From an uncultured Bryobacterales bacterium (GTDB taxonomy: Bacteria > Acidobacteriota > Terriglobia > Bryobacterales > UBA6623), in assembly GCA_946887065.1 (NCBI GenBank), contig CAMPKL010000054.1, positions 1-11,565 of the forward strand: a DNA stretch of 11,565 bases. Reading direction: 5' to 3'. The position numbers were made by a program, and so were the translations under genes. Below the pieces are notes generated by a model. It had not been told where the DNA came from, ran no database searches, and was given only the letters and a program-made list of their open reading frames with translations. Numbering within the stretch: position 1 is the first letter of the stretch; every line of letters begins with the position of its first letter. Positions 1 through 7,195 of this stretch are shown in pieces.

Positions 1-1
1 A

Positions 2-877
2 GATCGCGTTTTCGGCTATGTGCATTCCGCGTTGCCCGAGTGGGTGGAGGAAAAAACCAAGGGCCGCGTCCGTGCAGCGGACGTCACCTGCATCACGCTC
101 GATGATTTGCGCAGGGGAGGTCCTGGCGCCGTCGCGAACAAATTGATGGCCATGCCGGCGGGAGGCGCGGCCATCGTCAACTCGACCGACGACCGCGACC
201 AGGAAGTGTTTGTGATGGGCCTGCTCGATGCGGAGGAGGCGGGGCGCCGGTTTCTCTACCGTACGGCGGCGTCGTTTGTGCGCGTGCGCGGGGGCATTCC
301 GAAGAAGCCGCTGCTCACACTGGAAGAAACGCGCAGCGATACCAGGCAAGGCGGGCTCGTCGTGGTTGGTTCCTATGTGGCCAAGTCGAGCGATCAACTG
401 CAACACGCGCTGAAGGTTCCGGGGGTCATCGGCATCGAATTGAGCGTGGACGCCTTACTCACCGCCGGCTGCGGAGATCAAGAACTCGCGCGGGCACGGG
501 GCGAAATTCGCCGCAGGTTAGAGGCGGGCGAAGACGTCATTCTCTACACCAGCCGCGCGCTGCGCACGGGAGCAACGGATGAAGAGAATCTGGCGATCGG
601 CAGGACCGTGTCAGCGGCGCTCTGCGACATCGTCAGCAGCTTGACGGCGCGGCCGCGCTTCCTGATTGCCAAGGGCGGCATTACGTCGAGCGATGTAGCG
701 ACGCGCGGTTTGGGCGTTCGGCGAGCCATGGTGCTTGGTCAACTGCTGGCCGGCATACCGGTTTGGGAATTGGGCGACGAGAGCAAGTTTCCGGGCATGC
801 CGTACGTGGTGTTCCCCGGCAATGTGGGCCAGCCGGAAAGCCTGGCCGAGGCGATTCGCCTCTTCAGGAGGCAATGA
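2..877 (+). CDS. Four-carbon acid sugar kinase (DUF1537 family), 5'-truncated by window edge
   Basis: This is the C-terminal part of a DUF1537-family kinase. The family phosphorylates four-carbon sugar acids, such as 3-oxo-tetronates or threonate/erythronate derivatives, with ATP in the cytoplasm. The reading frame is open from base 2, so the GTG at 20 is probably internal. About 291 residues are visible, against roughly 420-480 for whole members, so much of the N-terminal substrate-binding domain is missing. The nucleotide-binding domain is clear: FLIAKGGITSSD (659-694), then a GVRRAMVLGQLLAGIPVW stretch and PYVVFPGNVG near the end. The glycine-rich motif reads GGITSSD rather than the more usual GGDTS type. 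It ends with TGA at 875-877, only 3 bp before the aldolase ATG, so the two are almost certainly co-transcribed. The family call is firm; the exact substrate cannot be told from sequence. Confidence 0.88.
   Translation, partial: DRVFGYVHSALPEWVEEKTKGRVRAADVTCITLDDLRRGGPGAVANKLMAMPAGGAAIVNSTDDRDQEVFVMGLLDAEEAGRRFLYRTAASFVRVRGGIPKKPLLTLEETRSDTRQGGLVVVGSYVAKSSDQLQHALKVPGVIGIELSVDALLTAGCGDQELARARGEIRRRLEAGEDVILYTSRALRTGATDEENLAIGRTVSAALCDIVSSLTARPRFLIAKGGITSSDVATRGLGVRRAMVLGQLLAGIPVWELGDESKFPGMPYVVFPGNVGQPESLAEAIRLFRRQ
866..871 (+). promoter_or_regulatory. Shine-Dalgarno for the aldolase
   Basis: A perfect AGGAGG lies inside the last codons of the kinase gene, 9 nt before the aldolase ATG at 881. 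Its placement couples the two genes and supports that start. Confidence 0.8.
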
Positions 878-880
878 ACC

Positions 881-1720
881 ATGCTCGTCTCGGGAAAGAT
901 ATTGCTGGACGAAGCGGTGCGCGGCGGCTACGCGATCGGCTCGTTTAATACGTACAACCTGGAGATCACGCGGGCGATCTTGGCCGCCGCCGAGGCGCGG
1001 CGCGCCTCAGTCTTCTTGGCCGTCGGAAGCGGCGCTCTCGATTACGGCGGCTTCGCTCCGCTCACGCAACTTGTGCTGGCGGCCGCCCGCGAAGCGAGTG
1101 TTCCCGTAGCCGTTCATCTCGATCACAGCCCAACCGTCGCCGCCTGCGAACGCTGTCTCGGTGAAGGCTTCACGTCGCTGATGATCGACGGCTCCAACTT
1201 GCCTTTCGACGAGAACGTGGCGCTGACGCGTCAGGCTGTCGAGCGGGCGGGGCAGATTCCCGTGGAAGGCGAGTTGGGCGGAGTGGGCGGCGAGGAGGAC
1301 TCAAGCGGCGAGCAGGAAACGGCCATCCCGATGACCGACCCCGCTCAAGCGCGCACTTTCGTCGAGCAGACGGGGGTCGCTAGTTTAGCTATCGCCATCG
1401 GCAACGCGCACGGCGTCTACAAGGGCGAACCGAAACTCGATTTCGAGCGGCTCGCCGCATTGCGCGACGCCGTCCCGGCTCCTCTGGTGCTCCATGGCGC
1501 TTCGGGGCTGAGCGACGGCGATCTGCGCAGAGCGATCGCACTGGGCGTGCGCAAGATCAACGTGAATACGGAGATTCGTCAGACGTTGTTCGCTTCGCTC
1601 GAACGGTCGCTTGAGCAAGGCGTCAAGGGCTACGACGTGACGCGGTTGTTCGGGGCCGCGATGGATGCGATGCAGCGCACGGTCGAAGAAAAGATCGACG
1701 TTTTTAGCGGCTCGTCCTAG
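881..1720 (+). CDS. Class II ketose-bisphosphate aldolase (GatY/KbaY/Fba type)
   Basis: Zinc-dependent class II aldolase of 279 residues, the size of GatY/KbaY-type tagatose- or fructose-bisphosphate aldolases. These cleave a ketose phosphate to DHAP and an aldehyde in the cytoplasm. Visible landmarks are HLDHS (catalytic Asp81, zinc ligand His82), VEGELG with Glu131, IGNAHGVY with zinc ligand His177, PLVLHGASG with zinc ligand His205, and KINVNTE (225-231), which contributes to phosphate and substrate binding. Spacing of the three histidines matches E. coli tagatose-bisphosphate aldolase (His83, His180, His208). The ATG follows a perfect AGGAGG. The gene sits 3 bp after a DUF1537 kinase, so its substrate is probably the phosphorylated product of that kinase or a derivative of it rather than glycolytic FBP; this is inference. 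Its TAG overlaps the convergent mlrC stop in a shared CTAG. A housekeeping Fba role cannot be excluded. Confidence 0.93.
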   Translation: MLVSGKILLDEAVRGGYAIGSFNTYNLEITRAILAAAEARRASVFLAVGSGALDYGGFAPLTQLVLAAAREASVPVAVHLDHSPTVAACERCLGEGFTSLMIDGSNLPFDENVALTRQAVERAGQIPVEGELGGVGGEEDSSGEQETAIPMTDPAQARTFVEQTGVASLAIAIGNAHGVYKGEPKLDFERLAALRDAVPAPLVLHGASGLSDGDLRRAIALGVRKINVNTEIRQTLFASLERSLEQGVKGYDVTRLFGAAMDAMQRTVEEKIDVFSGSS

Positions 1721-3273
1721 TCGTCAATTCCGAACAAACCCGGACGGATATTTTTGAACGTGAAACGCTTGGGGTTGACGTCGGTGGCGCCGCCCGAGTT
1801 GACTTCGATAATCCGCGCTGCGACCGGCTCGTAGGCCGCCCTGGGCGCCATTGTGCCCTTCGCGACGAGAATCTTCTGACGTTCGGGGTACACGCCGTTG
1901 CTGACGAGCTGGTGCAGGCTGTTCGGGCTTGTCGGACGATTCGTGAGCAGCAACAGATTCGGCAAGTCGCGCGTGGAGCCCTCAACTTCGATAACGGAGG
2001 TGTGCCCCATGTCTTTGTAGCGGCCGCCGCCGTGACGCACTTCGGTCTCGACGTATTTGCCGTCATGCAGCGATTTGACGCGGCCCCGCACTCGCACCGG
2101 ATCGCCGTGGATCTTGTCGGTCTTGCCGCCGACCATCTGATCGAAGGCTCCGCCGATTCCCGCCTTGAATGCGGCTGTGTTCGCTTCGGCGTCGGAGATT
2201 ACGACGACCCACCCTTCGGCCTTTTGGCGCAGCAGTTCGCTGAGGATGAACGTGGCGTCGCCTGCCGAGCCCCCGCCGATGTTATCGCCGGTATCCATCA
2301 ACGCGACGGGAAACTTCTCGCTGGCGATGGCGTCCCGGACGGCCGTGGCCACGTCAGGGACCTTAAACTTGAGTTCATCCCGCAACTCCCAGAGCATGTC
2401 GCTGAGGCGTTGCGCTTCGCGCTGGGCCAACTCCGGATCGTTGTCGGTCACCACGATCACGCTTGGCCCCATCGCGGGAACGTCGGACCACTGATAACCG
2501 CCGGGGACGCTCGCGGCGAGGATCTTCGGGTTGGTGGCCTCAAGCCGGCGACTTTCATCGGTCACCGCCTTGAACGGCGGGGCGAAGGTGTTGTGAAAAA
2601 GCAGATTGACGATCATGGGCGGCTTGACGAGCGCTTGCACCGGCTTGAGTTCGCCGCTGATCATTCCCGCCATGATCGTCGCTGCCTGAATTCCCCGCTC
2701 TTTCGGGTCAAGATGCGGCGTGTCTTTGTAGGTGATGAGGACGTCGGAGTAGCGGACGATCTCCTCGGAAACATTGGCGTGAAAATCGTGCGTGACGATG
2801 ATCGGAAAATCCTCGCCCATAGCCTCGCGAACGCGGCGGGTCACCTCAGCATCGCCGTGCGGATAGCCTTCAACCACCATCGCCCCGTGCAGCGTGAGAA
2901 TGGCGCCGTCGAAGGGAGGACTGGCTGTCTTGATCTGTTGCACGAGCGTATCGAGCGCGCGATTGAAGGACGCCTTTTCGACGTACCCAAGCGAGTCGGC
3001 GCGGCCAGACAGCACGGGATAGACGTCGAGACCGACCTTCGGCGCCGCCTCAACGATGCCGCTCGTCGTCTCGCTGGCTTTGAGGTTCAGCTCAATCCAC
3101 TCCTCGCGGTTGGCAGGCGGCGGATCCGCGGGCATGGTCCGGGCTTTGGGATAGAGCGAGTTGGACTCGGCGCTGATGCCGCCCACGGCGATTCTGGGTT
3201 TCTTTGTTTGTGCGGAAGCCGCAATGGCCGAAGCCAAAGCAAGTGCTAAAAACGCGCTGAAGACCTTTGTCAT
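1717..3273 (-). CDS. Exported M81-family (MlrC, microcystinase C-like) metalloprotein
   Basis: Member of the MlrC/M81 family, named after the Sphingomonas enzyme that finishes degradation of linearised microcystin; most members have unknown substrates. Using the ATG at 3273 gives 518 residues. The N-terminus is a typical signal peptide: short basic start, FLALALASAIAA core and ASA|Q cleavage site near residue 21. The mature protein should therefore be periplasmic. Family motifs follow in order: GGISAESNS (Glu36), LHGAMVVEGYPHGD (His129), THDFHANVSEE (Asp163, His165), TYKDTPHLD (His187), then the C-terminal domain motif MDTGDNIGGGSAGDATF (326-342). The Glu, Asp-x-His and His residues correspond to the proposed metal site of the family. 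The start at 3273 is preferred over an in-frame GTG at 3294 because it has AAAGGTGA 7 nt upstream and restores the signal peptide to the very N-terminus. The gene converges on the aldolase with overlapping stops. Confidence 0.9.
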   Translation of the reverse strand: MTKVFSAFLALALASAIAASAQTKKPRIAVGGISAESNSLYPKARTMPADPPPANREEWIELNLKASETTSGIVEAAPKVGLDVYPVLSGRADSLGYVEKASFNRALDTLVQQIKTASPPFDGAILTLHGAMVVEGYPHGDAEVTRRVREAMGEDFPIIVTHDFHANVSEEIVRYSDVLITYKDTPHLDPKERGIQAATIMAGMISGELKPVQALVKPPMIVNLLFHNTFAPPFKAVTDESRRLEATNPKILAASVPGGYQWSDVPAMGPSVIVVTDNDPELAQREAQRLSDMLWELRDELKFKVPDVATAVRDAIASEKFPVALMDTGDNIGGGSAGDATFILSELLRQKAEGWVVVISDAEANTAAFKAGIGGAFDQMVGGKTDKIHGDPVRVRGRVKSLHDGKYVETEVRHGGGRYKDMGHTSVIEVEGSTRDLPNLLLLTNRPTSPNSLHQLVSNGVYPERQKILVAKGTMAPRAAYEPVAARIIEVNSGGATDVNPKRFTFKNIRPGLFGIDD

Positions 3274-3280
3274 TTCCGGT

Positions 3281-3288
3281 TCACCTTT
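3281..3288 (-). promoter_or_regulatory. Shine-Dalgarno that fixes the mlrC start
   Basis: On the minus strand AAAGGTGA stands 7 nt before the ATG at 3273. It lies downstream of the alternative GTG at 3294, so it decides for the shorter form with a clean signal peptide. Confidence 0.7.
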
Positions 3289-3331
3289 GCTCACGCAGCT
3301 GATTTAAAGACGCGGCTTACAAGACAGGGGA

Positions 3332-3337
3332 ATTGTA
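3332..3337 (-). promoter_or_regulatory. Candidate -10 box for the mlrC-like gene
   Basis: Minus-strand TACAAT (5 of 6 matches to TATAAT) lies 58 bp upstream of the ATG at 3273, predicting a leader of about 50 nt. No good -35 box is seen at normal spacing. The same extended string GGTACAAT recurs upstream of the SSS symporter gene. Confidence 0.4.
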
Positions 3338-3387
3338 CCTCCAGGAACTCGCGAAGGGAGAAGTGAAACATCCGCCCAAGAGAATGT

Positions 3388-3417
3388 TTGACATTGCTCC
3401 AGCAACACGGTTACGCT
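3388..3417 (+). promoter_or_regulatory. Sigma-70-like promoter abutting the zinc-ribbon start codon
   Basis: A perfect -35 TTGACA (3388-3393) is separated by 18 bp from TACGCT (3412-3417), which keeps the three most important -10 positions (T, A and final T). The predicted transcription start falls at about 3423-3425, on or next to the GTG at 3425. The mRNA would be leaderless, which fits the absence of a Shine-Dalgarno before that codon. Confidence 0.5.
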
Positions 3418-3424
3418 CCAACAC

Positions 3425-3631
3425 GTGGAACTTGAAAAAGTCCGACCGTCGCACACTGCAAGACGCTGCCCCAGGTGTGGGGAGGTCACGCTGAGAGGTT
3501 CCGTGCGGTGGGCGGCCGATTCTACTTGCCGCGCATGCAAGTATGATTTCGGCGATGCGAATCGGGAAAAGAAAGCGTCAGTCGCGTTAGGTGAGGAACG
3601 AAAAGACTGGTTCAAGAAGAACTTTCTCTAA
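3425..3631 (+). CDS. Small zinc-ribbon protein, function unknown
   Basis: A 68-residue protein with two cysteine knuckles: RRCPRCGE (Cys15, Cys18) and STCRACKYDFGD (Cys35, Cys38). This is a classic four-cysteine zinc ribbon as seen in many small nucleic-acid- or protein-binding bacterial proteins. The tail after residue 43 is highly charged and lysine-rich, with no membrane segment. The frame is closed by TGA at 3389-3391 and the only reasonable start is GTG 3425. It has no Shine-Dalgarno but is preceded by a good promoter at leaderless distance. The stop (3629-3631) is 4 bp from the end of a convergent microprotein gene, a tight packing that supports both. I do not recognise a specific family and assign no function. 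A chance ORF is possible, but paired CxxC motifs of this form rarely arise by chance. Confidence 0.6.
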   Translation: MELEKVRPSHTARRCPRCGEVTLRGSVRWAADSTCRACKYDFGDANREKKASVALGEERKDWFKKNFL

Positions 3632-3635
3632 CGCA

Positions 3636-3737
3636 TCAACGATTCCGCAGGCGCGGAAACTCGCGCACAAGCATAACCGCTACCGCCACGCCCGCGGCGA
3701 CGCAAATCGCGCAGGACAGAATAATTAATAGTCCCAT
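3636..3737 (-). CDS. 33-residue single-span membrane microprotein coupled to the SSS symporter
   Basis: ATG at 3737-3735 overlaps the symporter stop TGA (3739-3737) by one base in the arrangement TGATG, so translation should be coupled. A strong AAGGTG Shine-Dalgarno (3746-3751) lies 8 nt upstream, inside the symporter's last codons. The product begins MGLLIILSCAICVAAG and forms one hydrophobic helix over about residues 2-24. It closes with the basic tail REFPRLRNR, which by the positive-inside rule would face the cytoplasm. Known precedents for tiny transporter partners are MetS (with the NSS transporter MetP) and KdpF. Several SSS transporters also have small DUF485 or DUF997 partners, though those are longer. 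A role as accessory subunit of the symporter is inference. It is too short to place in a family by eye. Confidence 0.65.
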   Translation of the reverse strand: MGLLIILSCAICVAAGVAVAVMLVREFPRLRNR

Positions 3738-5110
3738 CAAGAGTTCACCTTCCTACTTTGAGTAAGAGCAACGGTCCAAAACGCAACTTGATTGGCTGCT
3801 AGTCCCGCAACGAGCGACGGTACGCCGTAGGGGTTAACCAGGCCCCATTCCCAGACCGCCGCCCCGAGCGCTCCGGCCGCCATCGCGGCCACGCCGCTCG
3901 CTTTCGGCGCGTTGCGCCACAACAGACCGATCACGAGAGGCGCCACGACGGTAGGCGCCCACATCGTATAGACGATGGTCAGCGCCTGCACCAAGCCCGG
4001 CACCATCAGCGCGAACACGATGGCGATTACGCCGATTACGCCGACTGCGTATTGGCTGTACTTCAGTAGGGTCTCAGCGCTCGCCTGGGGCCGGGCCATC
4101 TGATAGAGATCGATGGAAAACGCGACCGAAGCGCTGTGAAGACAACTATCCTGCGAACTCATGATGATGCCGAAGATGCCCGCCAACACGAATCCGAGCA
4201 TGCCGATCGGCAGGAACGTCTGCATTGTTTGGAGGAACACGGTATCCCCCGAGGCTTCGGGCAGCGCGGCTCTGCCGATGATGCCGATCGTGACCACGAC
4301 CAGCATCCAGGGAAAGCCGTATAGCCCGGCCGCCATGAATCCGCTGCCGGCTTGACGGGCGTCCTTGGCCGCGAGCGCCCGCACGCAGTAGGGCGGCAAC
4401 AGAATCTCCCCGAAGAAAAAGGTGATAAGCAGCCCCGCCAGCTCGGGCATGGAGTAGCCGCCGTGCCAGGTTAGATGCATCGCGGGCACGCTGGCCGCGA
4501 GTGCATTGAAGTCAAACAGATAGCCGGAGTAGAAAATAACGCTGGGGATAGAAACGGCGAGCACGGCGAACTGAACGGCATCGGTCAGCATGACGGTCTT
4601 CACGCCGCCCCAGGACGCGTACAAGATCACCGGCAAAGTACCGACGATGATGACGGCCTCCGCAGGAACGCCGGTGAAAACGGACACGACTTCGCCGAAG
4701 GCGCGCGCGATCAGCCCGACGACGAAGGCATTGAATAAGAACGAGAGAACGCCTGTGACCCAGCGGGCGGCCGGTCCGTAGATTTCGCCCATCACGTGGC
4801 CGACGCTATGGCAACCCGTGAACTCGCGAAGCTTCGGCGCCACCCACCGCCCGATCAGCACGGTCTGCAAGGGAACCATCAACGAAATCAACAACCAAAC
4901 ATAGCCGCGGCCGGCGGCATTGCCGGCGATTCCAAGGGTGTAGGCGGGACCGATGTAGGTGGCGGCAAGGGTAGCGAATACCATTGCCCTCGGCATGTCA
5001 CGCGAGGCGACAGTGAAATCTTCGAGCTGGCGCGTGCGCCGGGCTTTGACGGTAATTAAGCCCAGAACGCCTACATAGGCGGCGACGACTGTCCAATCGA
5101 TCCAGTGCAT
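3737..5110 (-). CDS. SSS-family sodium:solute symporter
   Basis: Polytopic inner-membrane transporter of the solute:sodium symporter family (TC 2.A.21), 457 residues from ATG 5110, with about 13 hydrophobic segments. Family marks are the first helix DWTVVAAYVGVLG, then LEDFTVASRDMPRAMVFATL after it, and the signature SSQDSCLHSASVAFSIDLY in the sodium-binding helix region. The substrate is not predictable: relatives carry proline, pantothenate, acetate, sugars and others. The frame stays open to a TTG at 5167, but ATG 5110 puts the first helix at the N-terminus as in relatives; its Shine-Dalgarno is weak. A -10-like TACAAT lies just upstream at 5180-5175. It follows the S9 peptidase gene by 136 bp on the same strand and overlaps a 33-residue membrane microprotein at its 3' end. 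Uptake of peptidase products is a possible but unproven link. Confidence 0.9.
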   Translation of the reverse strand: MHWIDWTVVAAYVGVLGLITVKARRTRQLEDFTVASRDMPRAMVFATLAATYIGPAYTLGIAGNAAGRGYVWLLISLMVPLQTVLIGRWVAPKLREFTGCHSVGHVMGEIYGPAARWVTGVLSFLFNAFVVGLIARAFGEVVSVFTGVPAEAVIIVGTLPVILYASWGGVKTVMLTDAVQFAVLAVSIPSVIFYSGYLFDFNALAASVPAMHLTWHGGYSMPELAGLLITFFFGEILLPPYCVRALAAKDARQAGSGFMAAGLYGFPWMLVVVTIGIIGRAALPEASGDTVFLQTMQTFLPIGMLGFVLAGIFGIIMSSQDSCLHSASVAFSIDLYQMARPQASAETLLKYSQYAVGVIGVIAIVFALMVPGLVQALTIVYTMWAPTVVAPLVIGLLWRNAPKASGVAAMAAGALGAAVWEWGLVNPYGVPSLVAGLAANQVAFWTVALTQSRKVNS

Positions 5111-5174
5111 GATGGTGGCAGTCGTCCCTAGGCGTCGCGTCGAGTCAAGCGGAGATCCGATCGACAAGGACGAG

Positions 5175-5180
5175 ATTGTA
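5175..5180 (-). promoter_or_regulatory. Candidate -10 box for the symporter gene
   Basis: Minus-strand TACAAT in the 136-bp gap after the S9 peptidase gene. A transcript would start near 5168, giving a leader of about 58 nt to ATG 5110. It would also begin right at the in-frame TTG 5167. No convincing -35 box is present. Confidence 0.35.
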
Positions 5181-5246
5181 CCTGTTTGGGAGCGCGTGAG
5201 CCGTCGCGTTCCGATTCGTTGAGATTCTCATGGCAGCTAAATCGCC

Positions 5247-7160
5247 CTAGCCTCCGGTTTCGTTCGACGGCGCGCCTGTCCCTTTGAGGTGCTTGTCTAG
5301 GAACTGCAAGATCGCCTCGTAGCCCTTAACGCGGTTCTTATTTTTGGTGAAGCCGTGCCCTTCGTCCTCGAAAACCACGTATTCCACCGGGACGCCGTTC
5401 GCCCGCACCGCCTCGACGATCTCGTCGGACTCGACCTTGAGCACACGCGGATCATTGGCCCCTTGGAGAACGATCAGCGGCTTTTGGATGTTTTCCGCAT
5501 GGAACAGCGGTGAGATGCGCTTCAGGTAATCGACGTCTGTTTCGGGGTTGCCCATCTCTTTGAACAACGCATCGCGTTGGGATGTCCACCACGGCGGCGT
5601 GTTCTGCAAAGTGCGAAGCCAGTTCGCCACGCCGAAAATATCCACGCCAACCTCGAAAGCGTCGGGCTGGAAGGCTAGCGCCGCAAGCACCATGTACCCT
5701 CCGTAGCTGCCGCCGATGATGCCGATCCTCGATTCATCGACGTATCCGGTCGAAGCGAGGAACTTCTTGGCTTCAACGCAGTCCAGCAGATCGTCTTCGC
5801 CATGCTTGAGATCGTCCATCTTATAAAATGTCTTGCCGTACCCGGAGCTGCCGCGGTTGTTCACGCGCAGCACGACATAGCCGTGATTGACTAGGTACTG
5901 CAGCATGGCGTTGTAGCCGGTGCGCGACTGGCCGCCCGGACCGCCGTGCACTTCGACGAGAGCCGGCGCCTTCTCGCCCGGCGCCAGATTCGGCTTCATC
6001 AGCACGGCAGGAATTTCGAGCCCGTCGAAGGACTTGTAGCGAACCACTTCGGTATCGACGAGGTCTTCACGGCGGATCTCCGGGTTCATAGCGTCGGTCA
6101 GCCGCGTGTACTGCTTCTCTGCTGGGTTATAGACATACAAGTCCGGGGGCGTGCGGTCACTGCTGTGGAAGAGCCGCATCAGCTTCTCGCTGCGAGAGAA
6201 CTCCACGGAAGTGATATCGCCCTGCGGCATCTCGGGCAGTTCGACCTGCTCTCCTGTCGCCGTTTCGTACACGTGAATCTCTGTGCGGGCGTCGTTATTG
6301 ACGCCGACCGTCAAGTATGTGCCCTCGTGCGATAGATCGGCGAACATCACATCCCAATCGGCCTTCTCGACGACTTCCGACTCGCCGGAAGCCAGGTCCA
6401 TCCGGCTCAAATAGAGGAACTCGCCGTCCTGGTCGGTGACGTAGTAGAGACTCTTTGAGTCGGGAGAGAATTCGACGGCGAAGAACCGCGCCTCGCCTTC
6501 ATGCGGCGTCAGGCGCCGGGTATCTTTCGTCTGCGTGTCGTAAAGAAAAATGTCGGAGTCGCTGGTTGTTGTCGGCTTGCCCAGCGCAATGTAGCGTTTG
6601 TCGCGCGAGATCGGGCCTATCCCGTAGCCCTCGTTCTGAAACACCATCGTCGGCTGGAGCGTCTCGATGTCTGACTCATATAGATCCATGAACTGCGGGT
6701 TACGCTCGTTCGACTGGAAGAAAAAACTCATGCGGTCATAGGACCAGCCTTGGAACAGAGCACGATTTTTCTCGCCCGGCGTTAGATCCTTGACCGTGCC
6801 GTCCTCTTCTCGCAAATAGATGTGGTAAATCTCATTGCCTCCCTTATCGCCACGATAAAGGATGCGGTTGTCATTGGGGAAAAACGACACGGGATAGACG
6901 TTGTCCTCGGTGGAGTGCGTAAGCTGCGTCGCTTCGCCACCGGCAACCGGAACGGTGTAGGCATTGAACAGGCCCGACTCGTCGCTGGCGTAGAGGACCA
7001 GCGCATCGTCGTGCGAGAACGAACCGCCGCCAATCTGGGTCGTATCGAGAAACTGTTCAATGGTGTACTGCCGGCTCTCTCGAACCGGCTCACTCTGCTG
7101 ACAGGCTGTAGCCGCGAGCGCCAGCGCAAGAACCACGATCCAAAAACGCAAGGGCTTCAT
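5247..7160 (-). CDS. S9-family prolyl oligopeptidase / acylaminoacyl peptidase, lipoprotein
   Basis: Serine peptidase of the prolyl oligopeptidase family (S9), 637 residues. It starts with a signal sequence ending in a lipobox-like ATAC with Cys20, so it is probably a lipoprotein in the cell envelope. Residues about 35-365 form a WD40/beta-propeller-like region with repeated blades (for example FSHDDALVLYASD, FSPDSKSLYYVTD). This region normally restricts access to short peptides. The alpha/beta-hydrolase domain follows: oxyanion loop VHGGPGG (404-410), nucleophile GGSYGG with Ser485, Asp570 in QGANDPRV, and His602 in EGHGF. All three catalytic residues are present. ATG 7160 has a perfect AGGAGG 8 nt upstream (7169-7174) and a TATAAT box at 7195-7190. 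It likely trims short peptides outside the inner membrane, next to amino acid and solute transporters. Exact specificity (DPP-like or acylaminoacyl) cannot be told. Confidence 0.93.
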   Translation of the reverse strand: MKPLRFWIVVLALALAATACQQSEPVRESRQYTIEQFLDTTQIGGGSFSHDDALVLYASDESGLFNAYTVPVAGGEATQLTHSTEDNVYPVSFFPNDNRILYRGDKGGNEIYHIYLREEDGTVKDLTPGEKNRALFQGWSYDRMSFFFQSNERNPQFMDLYESDIETLQPTMVFQNEGYGIGPISRDKRYIALGKPTTTSDSDIFLYDTQTKDTRRLTPHEGEARFFAVEFSPDSKSLYYVTDQDGEFLYLSRMDLASGESEVVEKADWDVMFADLSHEGTYLTVGVNNDARTEIHVYETATGEQVELPEMPQGDITSVEFSRSEKLMRLFHSSDRTPPDLYVYNPAEKQYTRLTDAMNPEIRREDLVDTEVVRYKSFDGLEIPAVLMKPNLAPGEKAPALVEVHGGPGGQSRTGYNAMLQYLVNHGYVVLRVNNRGSSGYGKTFYKMDDLKHGEDDLLDCVEAKKFLASTGYVDESRIGIIGGSYGGYMVLAALAFQPDAFEVGVDIFGVANWLRTLQNTPPWWTSQRDALFKEMGNPETDVDYLKRISPLFHAENIQKPLIVLQGANDPRVLKVESDEIVEAVRANGVPVEYVVFEDEGHGFTKNKNRVKGYEAILQFLDKHLKGTGAPSNETGG

Positions 7161-7189
7161 GAGTCACTCCTCCTGGCCAAGTTGCAGGA

Positions 7190-7195
7190 ATTATA
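7190..7195 (-). promoter_or_regulatory. Perfect -10 box for the S9 peptidase gene
   Basis: Minus-strand TATAAT in the 125-bp gap between the PiT gene and the S9 gene. A start near 7183 would give a leader of about 23 nt containing the AGGAGG site at 7169-7174. No good -35 is seen at 16-19 bp, so an activator may be needed or the resemblance may be partly chance. Confidence 0.5.

Noticed and set aside
1912..3249. 445-codon open frame on the plus strand opposite the MlrC-like gene
   Set aside because: It is antisense to a gene with clear signal peptide and family motifs, its translation is His/Arg/Gly-rich without recognisable domains, and long antisense frames are common in GC-rich DNA.
3304..3615. 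103-codon minus-strand frame overlapping the zinc-ribbon gene
   Set aside because: The opposite strand has paired CxxC motifs and a promoter; this frame is Ser/Arg-rich with no motif and would cover the mlrC promoter region.
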